This document shows, one piece after another, positions 25,605 through 33,971 of a stretch of DNA of 34,226 bases. The notes under the pieces were generated by a model that saw only the letters and a list, made by a program, of their open reading frames with translations, searched no databases and was not told the origin of the DNA. Numbering within the stretch: the first letter of the stretch is position 1; the number at the start of each line of letters is the position of its first letter. The position numbers and the translations under genes were made by a program. Source of the stretch: Planctomycetota bacterium (GTDB lineage Bacteria; Planctomycetota; OFTM77); contig JAJDCO010000021.1 of NCBI GenBank assembly GCA_029260795.1, positions 1 through 34,226 of the forward strand, written 5' to 3'.

Positions 25605-27173
25605 ATGAATAAGTGGGCGATTCGAATCGGTCTCGCCTGGACGTTCGTTGGTGTGCTTTTCCTCAGCCTCATGGCTCCGGCGAGTGCATCTCCGTTGGTC
25701 TGGCAAGAAGAGGGCGAGCAAGAAGAGGGCGAGCAGGAAGAGGAGTTTGAGGACCCGGTCCGCCAGGACGACCGCGAGCCAGGGACTTACTCCAACCAAG
25801 AGTCGGACCAGCCCGCGAGCGGCATGGGGACGGCGACGGATCTCGAGATGCAAGCTGCTCGCGAGGTCTACAACGACGTGACGCAGCCGATCGAGATCGG
25901 TTCCCGTCGACTCGGTCGCATCGCGACCCAGCCTCGCGAGGTGTTCCGAATGGGGGGCTTCACTTTCTTCCCGGAGCTCCGCGAAGAGGTGATCTGGGAC
26001 TCCAACCTCTTCCTGACTGAGCGGCAGGTGAAGTCGTCCTGGCTGTTCCGTCACATTCTGGGTGGCTACGCCTACGGGGAGTTCGCCGATCAGCGGGTGC
26101 GCCTCGACCTGGGTTACCAGGTGGAGTTCAACAACTACACCCGGAACCCGGTGCGCATCCCGAGCGGCACGGGTGTCGGTGTCTCGCCGCCTCGTGACAT
26201 CGATCACAGCCAGCAGTTCGCGAATGCGCGACTCCGCTTCGACTACAACCGGTTCTTCGCTTCAGCCCAGTGGAAGTACGAGAACCTCTACGATCCGATT
26301 CGAATCGACCTCGAGAACCCAGTGCCCGGCAGCCCACTGGTGTTCAACGGTGAGGACCTCCGTCGCAACCTGGTGATGGCTGAGGCGCGAGCCGGCTTCC
26401 ACGCCGACGACGACCGGATGCTGACCTTCGAAGGGCGCTACCAGTTCCTGTCGGCCCAGTACAATGCCTCTCAGCTCTCGTTCTTCGACTCCCACGAGAA
26501 CCGATTCTCCGCCCGAGGCAGCTACCGCGTTGCGGCCCGGCATTCGGTCTACGGCGAGTTCGTCTACGGCATCCGTGACTACACGGATCCGAGCAACTCG
26601 AATGTGGTCCCGGCGTTGGCCGAAGCCAACCGGTTGAACGACGAGATCTATCGCGAGTACGCGCTCGGTTTCACTGGCGAAGTCCAAGACAACGTCACCT
26701 ACGAAGCTCGCCTCGCCTACCGCTACGACAACTTCGAAGAGGACAGCGCTCTTGGCTTTGTCGAAGAGAAGATCAATCGGCCCGGCTCGAGCGACAACAA
26801 GCATCGGGACCTCGTCGGCTCCTTGGCGGTGACCGCCGTTCCGACCGACGAGCTCAGCGTGAGCGCTCGGTACCTGCGAGCGATCGCTGGCAGCCCCAGC
26901 TCGAACTTCCAGGTCATCGATCGCATCGACTCGTATGCGCTGTACGACTTCACGCCGGAGGCGACCGGCCGTCTGGCGGGCTTCTACGAGCACAGTAACC
27001 CGTCGAACGCGCAGCGCGTCAGCCGCTATGGCATCGGTGCCGGCATCCTGTATCGCCTGACGCCGAACGTTCAGCTCGGTCTCGACTACGAGTACCGCTA
27101 TCGCATCTCTCAGGTGCGATTCGGCGACTACTTGCGTCACCAGTTCGCCCTGACGATCGCACTGAGCTTCTGA
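25605..27173 (+). CDS. Outer-membrane beta-barrel, likely polysaccharide secretion porin
   Basis: A 522-residue exported protein with signal peptide MNKWAIRIGLAWTFVGVLFLSLMAPASAS. An acidic stretch (EEGEQEEGEQEEEFED, about 33-50; a 15-bp tandem repeat in the DNA) precedes residues about 120-522, which are a run of amphipathic strands with alternating aromatic ends (DQRVRLDLGYQVEFNNYTR, YEARLAYRYDNFEE, VQLGLDYEYRYRI) and end in the strand RHQFALTIALSF with terminal Phe, the BamA recognition pattern. Strand number fits an 16-20-strand barrel. It is encoded just before the OPX lipoprotein, as are the EpsX/Wzp-type barrels that complete the outer-membrane pore when the OPX protein lacks its own helix. 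GGAGGGGGAG (25588-25597) supports the ATG at 25605. Confidence 0.85.
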   Translation: MNKWAIRIGLAWTFVGVLFLSLMAPASASPLVWQEEGEQEEGEQEEEFEDPVRQDDREPGTYSNQESDQPASGMGTATDLEMQAAREVYNDVTQPIEIGSRRLGRIATQPREVFRMGGFTFFPELREEVIWDSNLFLTERQVKSSWLFRHILGGYAYGEFADQRVRLDLGYQVEFNNYTRNPVRIPSGTGVGVSPPRDIDHSQQFANARLRFDYNRFFASAQWKYENLYDPIRIDLENPVPGSPLVFNGEDLRRNLVMAEARAGFHADDDRMLTFEGRYQFLSAQYNASQLSFFDSHENRFSARGSYRVAARHSVYGEFVYGIRDYTDPSNSNVVPALAEANRLNDEIYREYALGFTGEVQDNVTYEARLAYRYDNFEEDSALGFVEEKINRPGSSDNKHRDLVGSLAVTAVPTDELSVSARYLRAIAGSPSSNFQVIDRIDSYALYDFTPEATGRLAGFYEHSNPSNAQRVSRYGIGAGILYRLTPNVQLGLDYEYRYRISQVRFGDYLRHQFALTIALSF

Positions 27174-27181
27174 GTCTGGCA

Positions 27182-27213
27182 ACCCGGGGGGAGGGATCTC
27201 CCTCGCCCCGGGT
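27182..27213 (+). terminator. 15-bp hairpin after the barrel gene
   Basis: ACCCGGGGGGAGGGA and TCCCTCGCCCCGGGT pair with a single mismatch around a 2-nt centre, 9 bp after the stop. No T-run follows. It could attenuate rather than stop reading into the export genes. Confidence 0.55.
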
Positions 27214-27228
27214 CCGCCCCTCGGCCTC

Positions 27229-27256
27229 GCCTCCCGCCTCCCGCCTCCCGCCTCCC
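27229..27256 (+). repeat. Four tandem GCCTCCC 7-mers
   Basis: Four adjacent perfect copies of GCCTCCC lie between the barrel gene's hairpin and the OPX gene. Simple-sequence arrays like this can change copy number; being intergenic, a change could affect expression but not a reading frame. Confidence 0.85.
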
Positions 27257-27410
27257 GGTTTCCGCAGTGACCGGTTCTTCTCGAATCTGGCCTTCCTGCC
27301 ACTCACCTCGTCTCCATTCTCCCCTCAAGCGAAACGACCTCTTCGGACGATAGATCCTCCGATCCCGCATCGCTGGAGGTGCGGTAGACCGTGGATTCGG
27401 AGGTCGTGCA

Positions 27411-28268
27411 ATGGCTTGGCTCTGGCTAGGCATTCTCTTGGCGTGTCCCCTCGACGAGGAGCCGGCGAAGGCCGCTCCGCGTGAGATTCTCGGCTACGCC
27501 TTCGTTCCCGGTGACGTGTTGGAGATACGCGTTTACCGGCGCCCCGAGCTCTCGTTGCGTTGTACGGTACCGACTGAAGGGACGGTGAGCTTCCCGCCGC
27601 TGGGATCGATTCGCATTGCGGATCGAGATGCCCGGAGCTTGGAGGTGGAGCTCGAGCGGAAGCTGCAAGACGGGGGCGTCATTCGCGAGCCCAAGGTCAC
27701 GGTCCTGATCCTAGAGCGACGGTCTCGCAAGGTCTACATCCTCGACGGCGTCCGCAAGCCGGCCGACTACACGCTGCCCCTGGACAAGCAGCTTCGCCTG
27801 ACTCAGGCGATCTCCTTGGCCGGCGGCTTCTCGTCGGATGCGGATCGCGAGAACGTGACCATCCTGCGCACGACGGAAGACGGCGAGCGCTTCGTGCTGC
27901 GAGTCGATACCGAGACGATCCTGCGCGACGGTGACATCGAGGCCGACATCGTGATCGAGCCCAACGACACGATCATCGTCGGAGTGCGCGGTGCCGAGGA
28001 CGAGAAGGTCTTCGTGGCGGGCCGCGTGAAGAACCCGGGCTCCTACAAATTCAGTGAGCGAGAAGGTCTCACCGTTCTCCGAGCCATCATCTTGGCCGGC
28101 GGCTTCGACAAGTTCGCGGCCAAGGGGGACACCTTCATCTTGCGCCGCCACCAAGGCGAGCAGCGAGCGATTCGCGTGGACATGGAAGCCCTGCTCCGTG
28201 GCGAGCTCGTCAAGGACCAAGAGCTCGAGCCCAACGACATCGTGCTGGTACCCGAGAGCTTCTTCTAG
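27411..28268 (+). CDS. OPX (Wza-family) polysaccharide export lipoprotein, short class
   Basis: A 285-residue predicted lipoprotein; MAWLWLGILLAC ends in lipobox LLAC (Cys12). The Poly_export domain is GYAFVPGDVLEIRVYRRPELSLRCTVPTEGTVSFPPLGSI (about 28-68). Two SLBB domains follow (VYILDGVRKPADYTLP...ISLAGGF at about 110 and VFVAGRVKNPGSYKFS...IILAGGF at about 200). The protein ends right after the second SLBB at NDIVLVPESFF, so the C-terminal amphipathic helix that builds the outer-membrane pore in Wza is absent. It therefore likely needs a separate barrel, for which the gene just upstream is the candidate. Its stop is 63 bp ahead of the kinase fusion. A GGAGG-type site precedes the ATG at 27411. 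Confidence 0.93.
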   Translation: MAWLWLGILLACPLDEEPAKAAPREILGYAFVPGDVLEIRVYRRPELSLRCTVPTEGTVSFPPLGSIRIADRDARSLEVELERKLQDGGVIREPKVTVLILERRSRKVYILDGVRKPADYTLPLDKQLRLTQAISLAGGFSSDADRENVTILRTTEDGERFVLRVDTETILRDGDIEADIVIEPNDTIIVGVRGAEDEKVFVAGRVKNPGSYKFSEREGLTVLRAIILAGGFDKFAAKGDTFILRRHQGEQRAIRVDMEALLRGELVKDQELEPNDIVLVPESFF

Positions 28269-28331
28269 GCCGCAGGCGCGGAATACGAGTTCGAGTCACA
28301 CGTGGCCAGATTGCCAAACCGGAGGAGAACG

Positions 28332-30479
28332 GTGGAGCACCGACAGAAGGATTTCAAGCTGGAGGACGTGATCCACATCCTCCTCAAGCGGCGTTGGATG
28401 ATCTTGGGTTTCTTCGTGATCATCGTGGCCACGGCGGCGGTCTTCAGCTTTCGCGCTCAGCCGCGCTACCGCTCTTCGGCGACGCTCGTCATCGAGCCGC
28501 CCAAGAAGAACATCCTCTCGCACGATCAGCTCTATGCAATGAGCTACTTCAGCTTCGATCGCTACCACCGAACGCAGCAGGACCTGCTGGAGAGCCGACG
28601 CCTCATCTCCGCCGTATTGGCAGAGCCGGAGTTCGCTCCCACGCACTGGAGCGAGTACGAGGGGCTCAGCGAACCGGATCGTGTGACACGCGTCATTCAG
28701 AATCTCGAGATCGAGCCACAAGAGGACAGCTACCTGATCGACGTCGCCTTCAAGGCCGATGACGCGCAGCGGGCTCAGCTCTTTCTCGATGCCCTCGTCG
28801 AACGCTTCAAGGACGAGAACGCTCAGCGCTCGGCGCAGGGGCGACGTGAGATCCGAGAGTACTACGAGCGCAAGGTCGGAGAGCTCTCCTCGGCTCTCGA
28901 TCAGAGCCTGACCGGCTTGGCGACCTTCGAGCAGAAGCACCAAGCCGTCGACTTCGAGGGCAAGTACGATCTCTTCTACAACGACTACAAGAGCTACCTC
29001 GACGCGGCCCGGATCCTGCAGGTCGAGCTGGCCGATCTCGAGCCCGAAGCGAAGACGCTCGATGCTCATCTCGCCGCTGGCGTGACCACGCGCACCGCTC
29101 ATCCGATTCTCGAGTCGAGCGGGGATCTCTCTTCGCTTCGACAGCGCTTGTCGGACCTGCAATCGCAGTACGCCGGTCTGCGGCTCGACCTGGGGGAGAA
29201 GAACGAGGAGCTCCAGATCCTGCTCACTCAGAAGCGGGAGCTCGAGGACACCGTCGTGGCCGAGATCACCGCCACCTTGCGAGGACGCTTGGCAGAGATC
29301 GCCGAGAAGCGGGCCGCCTTGGTGACCCTCGAGCAGATCTGCGACCAGCGCCTCAAAGAGCTCGATACCCTCGGCGCTCTCCGGCGTGAGTACGACAACC
29401 TCAAGGACCGAGTCGCCACGAACCGAGAGCTCCATCTGCAGTACTCGAGCCAGCAGCAAGAGGTGCTCTCCGAGGAAGCCGATCAGCCGACCGAAAACAA
29501 CATCCGGGTCGAGAACCGAGCTTCCCAACCCGATTCGCCGTACTTTCCGAACATCCCGCTCAACCTGATCCTGGCAGCCTTGGTCGGGTTGGCCGGTGGG
29601 TTCGGTCTCGCTTGCTTCCTCGAGTATCTCGACGACACCGTCAAGAACCAGGAAGACATCAGCCGGCTGCTGGAGCTGCCCACGCTGGGGATGGTCGCCA
29701 CCATCGACCGGCGCGTCGATCCGGCCAAGGGTGAGCTCATCACACATCACGATCCGAAGTCGGTCGTCAGCGAGGCGTACCGTGGCATCCGCACCAACCT
29801 TTCGTTCGGCGCTTTGGGTGGTGACCGACGCGTGGTGCTCGTGACCAGCTCGAACCCGGGCGAGGGCAAGTCCCTCACCTCGTCGAACTTGGCCGTCACG
29901 TTGGCGCAAGGCGGACACCGTACGGTGCTCGTCGATGCCGACTTCCGAAAGCCTCGAATCCACAAGATCTTCAAGATGGACAACGCGATGGGTCTCACCA
30001 ACTCGTTGGGCTCGGGCCGTGTCCCGGTCGACGAGGTGCTGCGGAGCACACCGGTGGAAGGCCTCAGCCTCCTCACCAGCGGACCGATCCCGCCGAACCC
30101 CTCCGAGCTTCTCGGCTCTCTCCGGATGCGAGAGGTCCTGCAGCAGCTTCGCGACAAGTTCGACTTCGTCGTCTTCGATTCGCCGCCCGTCAACTTTGTG
30201 ACCGACGCCAGCGTGCTCGCGCAGTACGTCGACTCGACGGTTCTGATCGTGCATGCGGGCGAGACGCGCTTCCGCACCGTTCAACGTGCGGTGGAGCAGC
30301 TTCGGGCCGTCGGCGCGAACCTCAGCGGCGTCATCCTCAACAACGTCGACATTCACCGCGGCGGTGGATCTTACCGCTACTACTATCAGTACGGCTACGC
30401 GTACCGGCAGTACGGTGAAGCCTCCGCTGCGCGGATCGTCGAGCACAAGGAGAAGCAGCCGGTTTCGAGTCCGTCGTGA
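28332..30479 (+). CDS. Wzz-type co-polymerase fused to a BY-kinase (Wzc-like)
   Basis: A 715-residue inner-membrane protein. TM1 (about 22-40) and TM2 (about 410-430) bracket a periplasmic coiled-coil region typical of polysaccharide co-polymerases (PCP-2a). A Pro-rich patch (SPYFPNIPLNL) precedes TM2. The cytoplasmic BY-kinase has Walker A GEGKSLTS (about 511), A' VLVDADFRKPRIHKIF and Walker B FDFVVFDSPPV. A tyrosine cluster, SYRYYYQYGYAYRQY (eight Tyr, about 680-695), supplies autophosphorylation sites. It would control chain length and export by phosphorylation cycling. I chose GTG at 28332, with GGAGGAG at 28320-28326; GTG at 28302 would put the Shine-Dalgarno inside the gene. No cognate low-molecular-weight phosphatase is in the window. 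The stop overlaps the next start by 4 bp (GTGA). Confidence 0.94.
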   Translation: MEHRQKDFKLEDVIHILLKRRWMILGFFVIIVATAAVFSFRAQPRYRSSATLVIEPPKKNILSHDQLYAMSYFSFDRYHRTQQDLLESRRLISAVLAEPEFAPTHWSEYEGLSEPDRVTRVIQNLEIEPQEDSYLIDVAFKADDAQRAQLFLDALVERFKDENAQRSAQGRREIREYYERKVGELSSALDQSLTGLATFEQKHQAVDFEGKYDLFYNDYKSYLDAARILQVELADLEPEAKTLDAHLAAGVTTRTAHPILESSGDLSSLRQRLSDLQSQYAGLRLDLGEKNEELQILLTQKRELEDTVVAEITATLRGRLAEIAEKRAALVTLEQICDQRLKELDTLGALRREYDNLKDRVATNRELHLQYSSQQQEVLSEEADQPTENNIRVENRASQPDSPYFPNIPLNLILAALVGLAGGFGLACFLEYLDDTVKNQEDISRLLELPTLGMVATIDRRVDPAKGELITHHDPKSVVSEAYRGIRTNLSFGALGGDRRVVLVTSSNPGEGKSLTSSNLAVTLAQGGHRTVLVDADFRKPRIHKIFKMDNAMGLTNSLGSGRVPVDEVLRSTPVEGLSLLTSGPIPPNPSELLGSLRMREVLQQLRDKFDFVVFDSPPVNFVTDASVLAQYVDSTVLIVHAGETRFRTVQRAVEQLRAVGANLSGVILNNVDIHRGGGSYRYYYQYGYAYRQYGEASAARIVEHKEKQPVSSPS

Positions 30480-31672
30480 GCCGGCCCACGCTCTCTCTGG
30501 CTCGCCGTCTTCTGGGCACCACTCTGGCTCTCGCGCTCGGGTGGGTCTCTCTCGCGCAGGCGCAGCGGTCGCTGCGCCTGATGCGAGTGGACTCCGCACG
30601 GACTGTGCTGGAGATGGCTCGGAAGGGCGAATCCAACGCGCTCGAGATCGCCGATGCCATCGCTTCGGCGAGGGAGGCCTGGCAACAGGATCCCGAAGAG
30701 CCCGAGTCGGCGGAGGTCCTCGGCGAGCTGCTACTCTTTCGATTGAGCGAAGAAGCGCGGCCCGCCGACGTGGCCGAAGCCGCTCGTGCATTCGAAGCCT
30801 GGCAGCGTGCGCACCCGGTCTCCGCACGAGCGCGGGCACGGACCGCACACCTACAGCTCTACTTCGGCGATCGAGCGCGCGGCGAAGAGCTCTTGGCCGA
30901 GGCCCTGACTCTCGCTCCCCACGAGCGACCGCTCTGGTCTTGGGCTGCCGAAGAAGCCTTCACACGTGCTCTTACCACAGGTAATCCGAGCTGGAAGGAG
31001 CGAGCCGTCGAGCGATGGGCCGAGGTCAATCGCGGCGCCGGCGACCGCGTTGCCGAGTCTCTCGCCCAGCTGGCGCTTCTCGACGACTCGCCCGACTTCC
31101 TTCGCCGCGCGACACCGGACTCGTATGCCGGCTCCCTCGCGCTCGGGGAGCAGCTGTGGGACCTCGGTCATCTAGAAGCAGCGGCTCAGGCGTTGGAGGA
31201 TGCCGTGAAGCGCGAGCCCTGGCGGCCGCGGGCGTCATTCTCTCTCGGCTGCGTTCGACTCGAGCAGGGGAGTCGGAGTCGAGCCGCCGAAGCTCTCTGG
31301 CATGCCCTCGAGGTCGAGCGACGCGACCGTCGACGACTGGTCGCTCGTGTCCTCGGCGCCTGCTTCGATCGTCAGGCTTTCGATCTTCAGCTCGATATCG
31401 TGGAGCGCATCGCCCAGCGTTGGCCGGCCTTTCCCGACATCGATCTGCTCCGGGCCCGCGCTCGGCTCGACGCGGGGGACCCCCAGGTCGCGCGCAGCAT
31501 CTTGCGCCAACGATCGGATCGCTGGAGCAACCCCGAAGCGGCGTTTCTCCTCGCTACGGCGGAGCGACGGCTGGGCGAGCTCGAGAGCGCTCGCCAGATC
31601 ACGAGCCGCGCTCTCGAGGCGGCTCCCCGCGATGCCCGTCTCGAGGCCCTGAGACGGGAGCTGGAGCAATGA
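30476..31672 (+). CDS. Exported TPR-rich protein
   Basis: A 398-residue protein beginning with GTG and a signal peptide (MSRPTLSLARRLLGTTLALALGWVSLAQAQ). The rest is all-helical with repeated Ala/Leu-rich pairs of about 34 residues, for example EAWQRAHPVSARARARTAHLQLYFGDRARGEELLAEALTLAPHERPLW and LGCVRLEQGSRSRAAEALWHALEVERRD, which is the tetratricopeptide pattern. Such proteins in polysaccharide loci scaffold the periplasmic machinery or help anchoring, e.g. AlgK-like, but specific homology is not visible. It overlaps the kinase by 4 bp upstream and the ligase by 4 bp (ATGA) downstream, so it is translated as part of the operon. Confidence 0.82.
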   Translation: MSRPTLSLARRLLGTTLALALGWVSLAQAQRSLRLMRVDSARTVLEMARKGESNALEIADAIASAREAWQQDPEEPESAEVLGELLLFRLSEEARPADVAEAARAFEAWQRAHPVSARARARTAHLQLYFGDRARGEELLAEALTLAPHERPLWSWAAEEAFTRALTTGNPSWKERAVERWAEVNRGAGDRVAESLAQLALLDDSPDFLRRATPDSYAGSLALGEQLWDLGHLEAAAQALEDAVKREPWRPRASFSLGCVRLEQGSRSRAAEALWHALEVERRDRRRLVARVLGACFDRQAFDLQLDIVERIAQRWPAFPDIDLLRARARLDAGDPQVARSILRQRSDRWSNPEAAFLLATAERRLGELESARQITSRALEAAPRDARLEALRRELEQ

Positions 31673-33018
31673 GCACCGTGCACGAGATGTCGCCCTTGGA
31701 GATCGAGGCCGAGGCGGGACGATCCCTGCCTTGGGCCGCCTTCTTCCTCTTGCCTCCTCTCTTGGGAAGCGCCCTGGTTCTCGGTGCCGAGCCCACCGTC
31801 TGGCGAACGTTGGTCCTGGCAGCGCTCTTCGCTTGTGCTGCGGGCGTGTTGCTCGCCGAGGTGGCGCGTCCGCGTCTGGGTCTGCTCTCGCGCGGACTGC
31901 CGTTGCCCGCGGCTCTGATGCTCTCCTTGGCCGGCTGGTGCTTTCTGCAGTCGTTGCCCGTTCCGCGAGGCTGGATACAGGCCTTGTCGAGTGGACCGAT
32001 CGATGCGCTTCGACTCTCGACCGGCGACCACGTGACCTCGGGCCTCGAGCCGGACTCGGCTCGCCTCGAGGCGCTGCGTTGGTTGGCGATGGCCGTGCTG
32101 GCCAGTGTCGCCGCAGCCGTGGGCCGCGAAGGCTCTTGGCGCCGAGCGACCCTGCGCATTCTCGGATTGTGGGGCGGTGTGCTCGCGGTCCCCACGCTGT
32201 TGGGCTGGGGCCCCACATCGTTGGAGGGAGCGGGCTGGTTTGCCAACCCGAACCACAACGCCGGTGCCTTGGTGATGCTCCTTCCGATATCCGTGGGTGC
32301 CTCGTTGTCGAGTCGCCAGTCCCGAACGTCACGAGGGCTGCTCATTCTGTCGGCCGTGCTGCAGTCGGGTGCGCTGCTGATGACGCGCTCGGTCGGAGCG
32401 TGGGTGGCCCTGGGATGCGCCGTGGTCTGGGTGATGGCGATCGTGGTCGGCCGGCGTCACGATCGAACCCGATCCGCGCTGGTTCTTGCGAGCGTCGCTC
32501 TGGCGGTGCTGCTCGGGCTGCTCGTCACGGGTGAGGGCCCCTTGGCACAGAAGCTGGCCTTCCGTTGGAGTGTCTGGCGCGAGGTGAGCGCGGTCGCCGG
32601 GGATCACCTGGTGCTCGGCACCGGCGCGGGGGCTTTCGACTCGGTGTTCCCGGTCTATCAGCAACGGGCGAGCGAGCTGAGCTTCGGACACCCGGAGAGC
32701 GATTGGGTGCTGATGGTGATCGAGCTCGGGGCACCGGGAGTCATTCTGGTCTCGGTGCTGGTGCTGGCCTTCGGAGCACGGCTCGTGAGACGCCTTTCGG
32801 TGGGGCGTCGCTCGGCTTGGTCGGGCGCGATTGCGGCGGTGGCGTTGCTCCTCCATGGTGCCGTGGATATCAATTTACACGTTCCGGCCAATGCTTTAGC
32901 TTTCGCCTGGATAATCGGCCTGACGTGGGGATCCTTGGCGCGGCGACGAGAGCAAACGGATGTCTTGGAAGGTACTGGTGACGGGGGGAGCCGGATTCAT
33001 CGGCTCGCACCTGTGTGA
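31669..33018 (+). CDS. O-antigen ligase/polymerase-like membrane protein (Wzy_C family)
   Basis: A 449-residue protein with about eleven membrane helices. The long periplasmic loop typical of the Wzy/WaaL family precedes the last helices and includes FRWSVWREVSAVAGDHLVLGTGAGAFDSVFPVYQQR and HPESDWVLMVIELGAPG; the conserved Arg and the acidic/His pair fit this family. WFANPNHNAGALVMLLPI is another familiar block. It would either polymerise undecaprenyl-linked repeat units or attach polymer to an acceptor; as the only such gene here it is the best candidate for the polymerase of this locus. The ATG overlaps the TPR stop by 4 bp. The last 59 bp overlap the start of the epimerase gene in another frame. 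Confidence 0.85.
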   Translation: MSTVHEMSPLEIEAEAGRSLPWAAFFLLPPLLGSALVLGAEPTVWRTLVLAALFACAAGVLLAEVARPRLGLLSRGLPLPAALMLSLAGWCFLQSLPVPRGWIQALSSGPIDALRLSTGDHVTSGLEPDSARLEALRWLAMAVLASVAAAVGREGSWRRATLRILGLWGGVLAVPTLLGWGPTSLEGAGWFANPNHNAGALVMLLPISVGASLSSRQSRTSRGLLILSAVLQSGALLMTRSVGAWVALGCAVVWVMAIVVGRRHDRTRSALVLASVALAVLLGLLVTGEGPLAQKLAFRWSVWREVSAVAGDHLVLGTGAGAFDSVFPVYQQRASELSFGHPESDWVLMVIELGAPGVILVSVLVLAFGARLVRRLSVGRRSAWSGAIAAVALLLHGAVDINLHVPANALAFAWIIGLTWGSLARRREQTDVLEGTGDGGSRIHRLAPV

Positions 33019-33916
33019 GCGTTTGCTCCGTGACGGGCACGACGTCGTCAACCTCGACAACTTGGATCCGTTCTACGACCCGGCCCTCAAGCGCCGCAAC
33101 CTGACCGCGTTGATGTCCCATCCTCGGCATCGCTTTCTCGAAGGCGATCTGTGCGATCCCGCGGCGATGGAGAAGCTGTTCTTACAAGAGCGCTTCGATC
33201 ACGTCGTCCATCTCGCCGCGCGGGCGGGCGTTCGTCCATCGATCGAAGATCCGTTGACGTACCAGCATGTCAACGTGCACGGGACCAACGTACTCCTGGA
33301 CGCTTGCCGGGCCTCGGGAACGCAGAGCTTCATCTTCGCTTCGTCGTCCTCGGTGTATGGAAACAACGAGAAGGTCCCGTTCTCCGAGACCGACAACGTC
33401 GACTCTCCGATCTCACCCTATGCGGCGACCAAGAAGGCGGGTGAGCTGCTCTGCTACACCTATCATCACCTCTATGGGATCGACGTGGCCTGCTTGCGGT
33501 TCTTCACCGTCTACGGACCGCGTCAGCGGCCCGAGATGGCGATCCACAAGTTCGCGCGATTGATCGCCTCCGGTGAAGAGGTCCCGATGTTCGGTGACGG
33601 CACGACTCGCCGGGATTACACCTACATCGAAGACATCGTCGGAGGCATCGTCGCCTCGATCGAACGGAATCGTGGCTACGAGATTTACAACCTCGGCGAG
33701 TCCGAGACGACCGAGCTCCGCGCGCTGATTCGAATGATCGGCGAGAGTCTCGGCGTCGAGCCGAAGATCCGGCAGCTCGAGAGCCAACCCGGTGATGTCG
33801 TCATCACCTACGCCGATATCTCCAAGGCCCAGAAGATGCTCGACTATCGCCCGAGCATTCAGGTCGCCGAGGGCCTGGAGCGCTTCGCCGCCTGGTTCCG
33901 AGAGCAGCCGGCCTGA
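32960..33916 (+). CDS. NAD-dependent UDP-sugar epimerase (UDP-glucuronate 4-epimerase-like)
   Basis: A 318-residue extended SDR enzyme. The Rossmann motif GGAGFIG is at about residues 9-15, the catalytic Ser/Thr region SSSSVYG at about 130, and YAATKKAGE (Tyr-x-x-x-Lys) at about 154. LRFFTVYGPRQRPEMAIHKFARLIASGEEVPMFGDGTTRRDYTYIEDIVGGI is characteristic of UDP-glucuronate 4-epimerase/CapI/LpsL-type enzymes rather than of classical GalE. The product would be UDP-galacturonate or a related sugar for the exopolysaccharide. The start overlaps the ligase gene by 59 bp and lacks an obvious strong Shine-Dalgarno, so it is probably translated by coupling. A hairpin follows the stop. Confidence 0.9.
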   Translation: MSWKVLVTGGAGFIGSHLCERLLRDGHDVVNLDNLDPFYDPALKRRNLTALMSHPRHRFLEGDLCDPAAMEKLFLQERFDHVVHLAARAGVRPSIEDPLTYQHVNVHGTNVLLDACRASGTQSFIFASSSSVYGNNEKVPFSETDNVDSPISPYAATKKAGELLCYTYHHLYGIDVACLRFFTVYGPRQRPEMAIHKFARLIASGEEVPMFGDGTTRRDYTYIEDIVGGIVASIERNRGYEIYNLGESETTELRALIRMIGESLGVEPKIRQLESQPGDVVITYADISKAQKMLDYRPSIQVAEGLERFAAWFREQPA

Positions 33917-33933
33917 TCAAGAGCCACTTGGCG

Positions 33934-33959
33934 GGGCGTTGAAGCCTCGCCTTCAGCCC
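33934..33959 (+). terminator. Hairpin after the epimerase
   Basis: GGGC(GT)TGAAG pairs with CTTCAGCCC across CCTCGC, 18 bp after the stop. There is no T-run. It likely ends the polysaccharide operon, which would place the dispersed repeat outside it. Confidence 0.4.
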
Positions 33960-33971
33960 GGCTTTGCAACA

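Noticed and set aside
28296..30848. Minus-strand open frame of 850 codons opposite the Wzz-kinase
   Set aside because: Shadow of a clearly coding strand; composition is Arg/Leu/Val-rich without domains.
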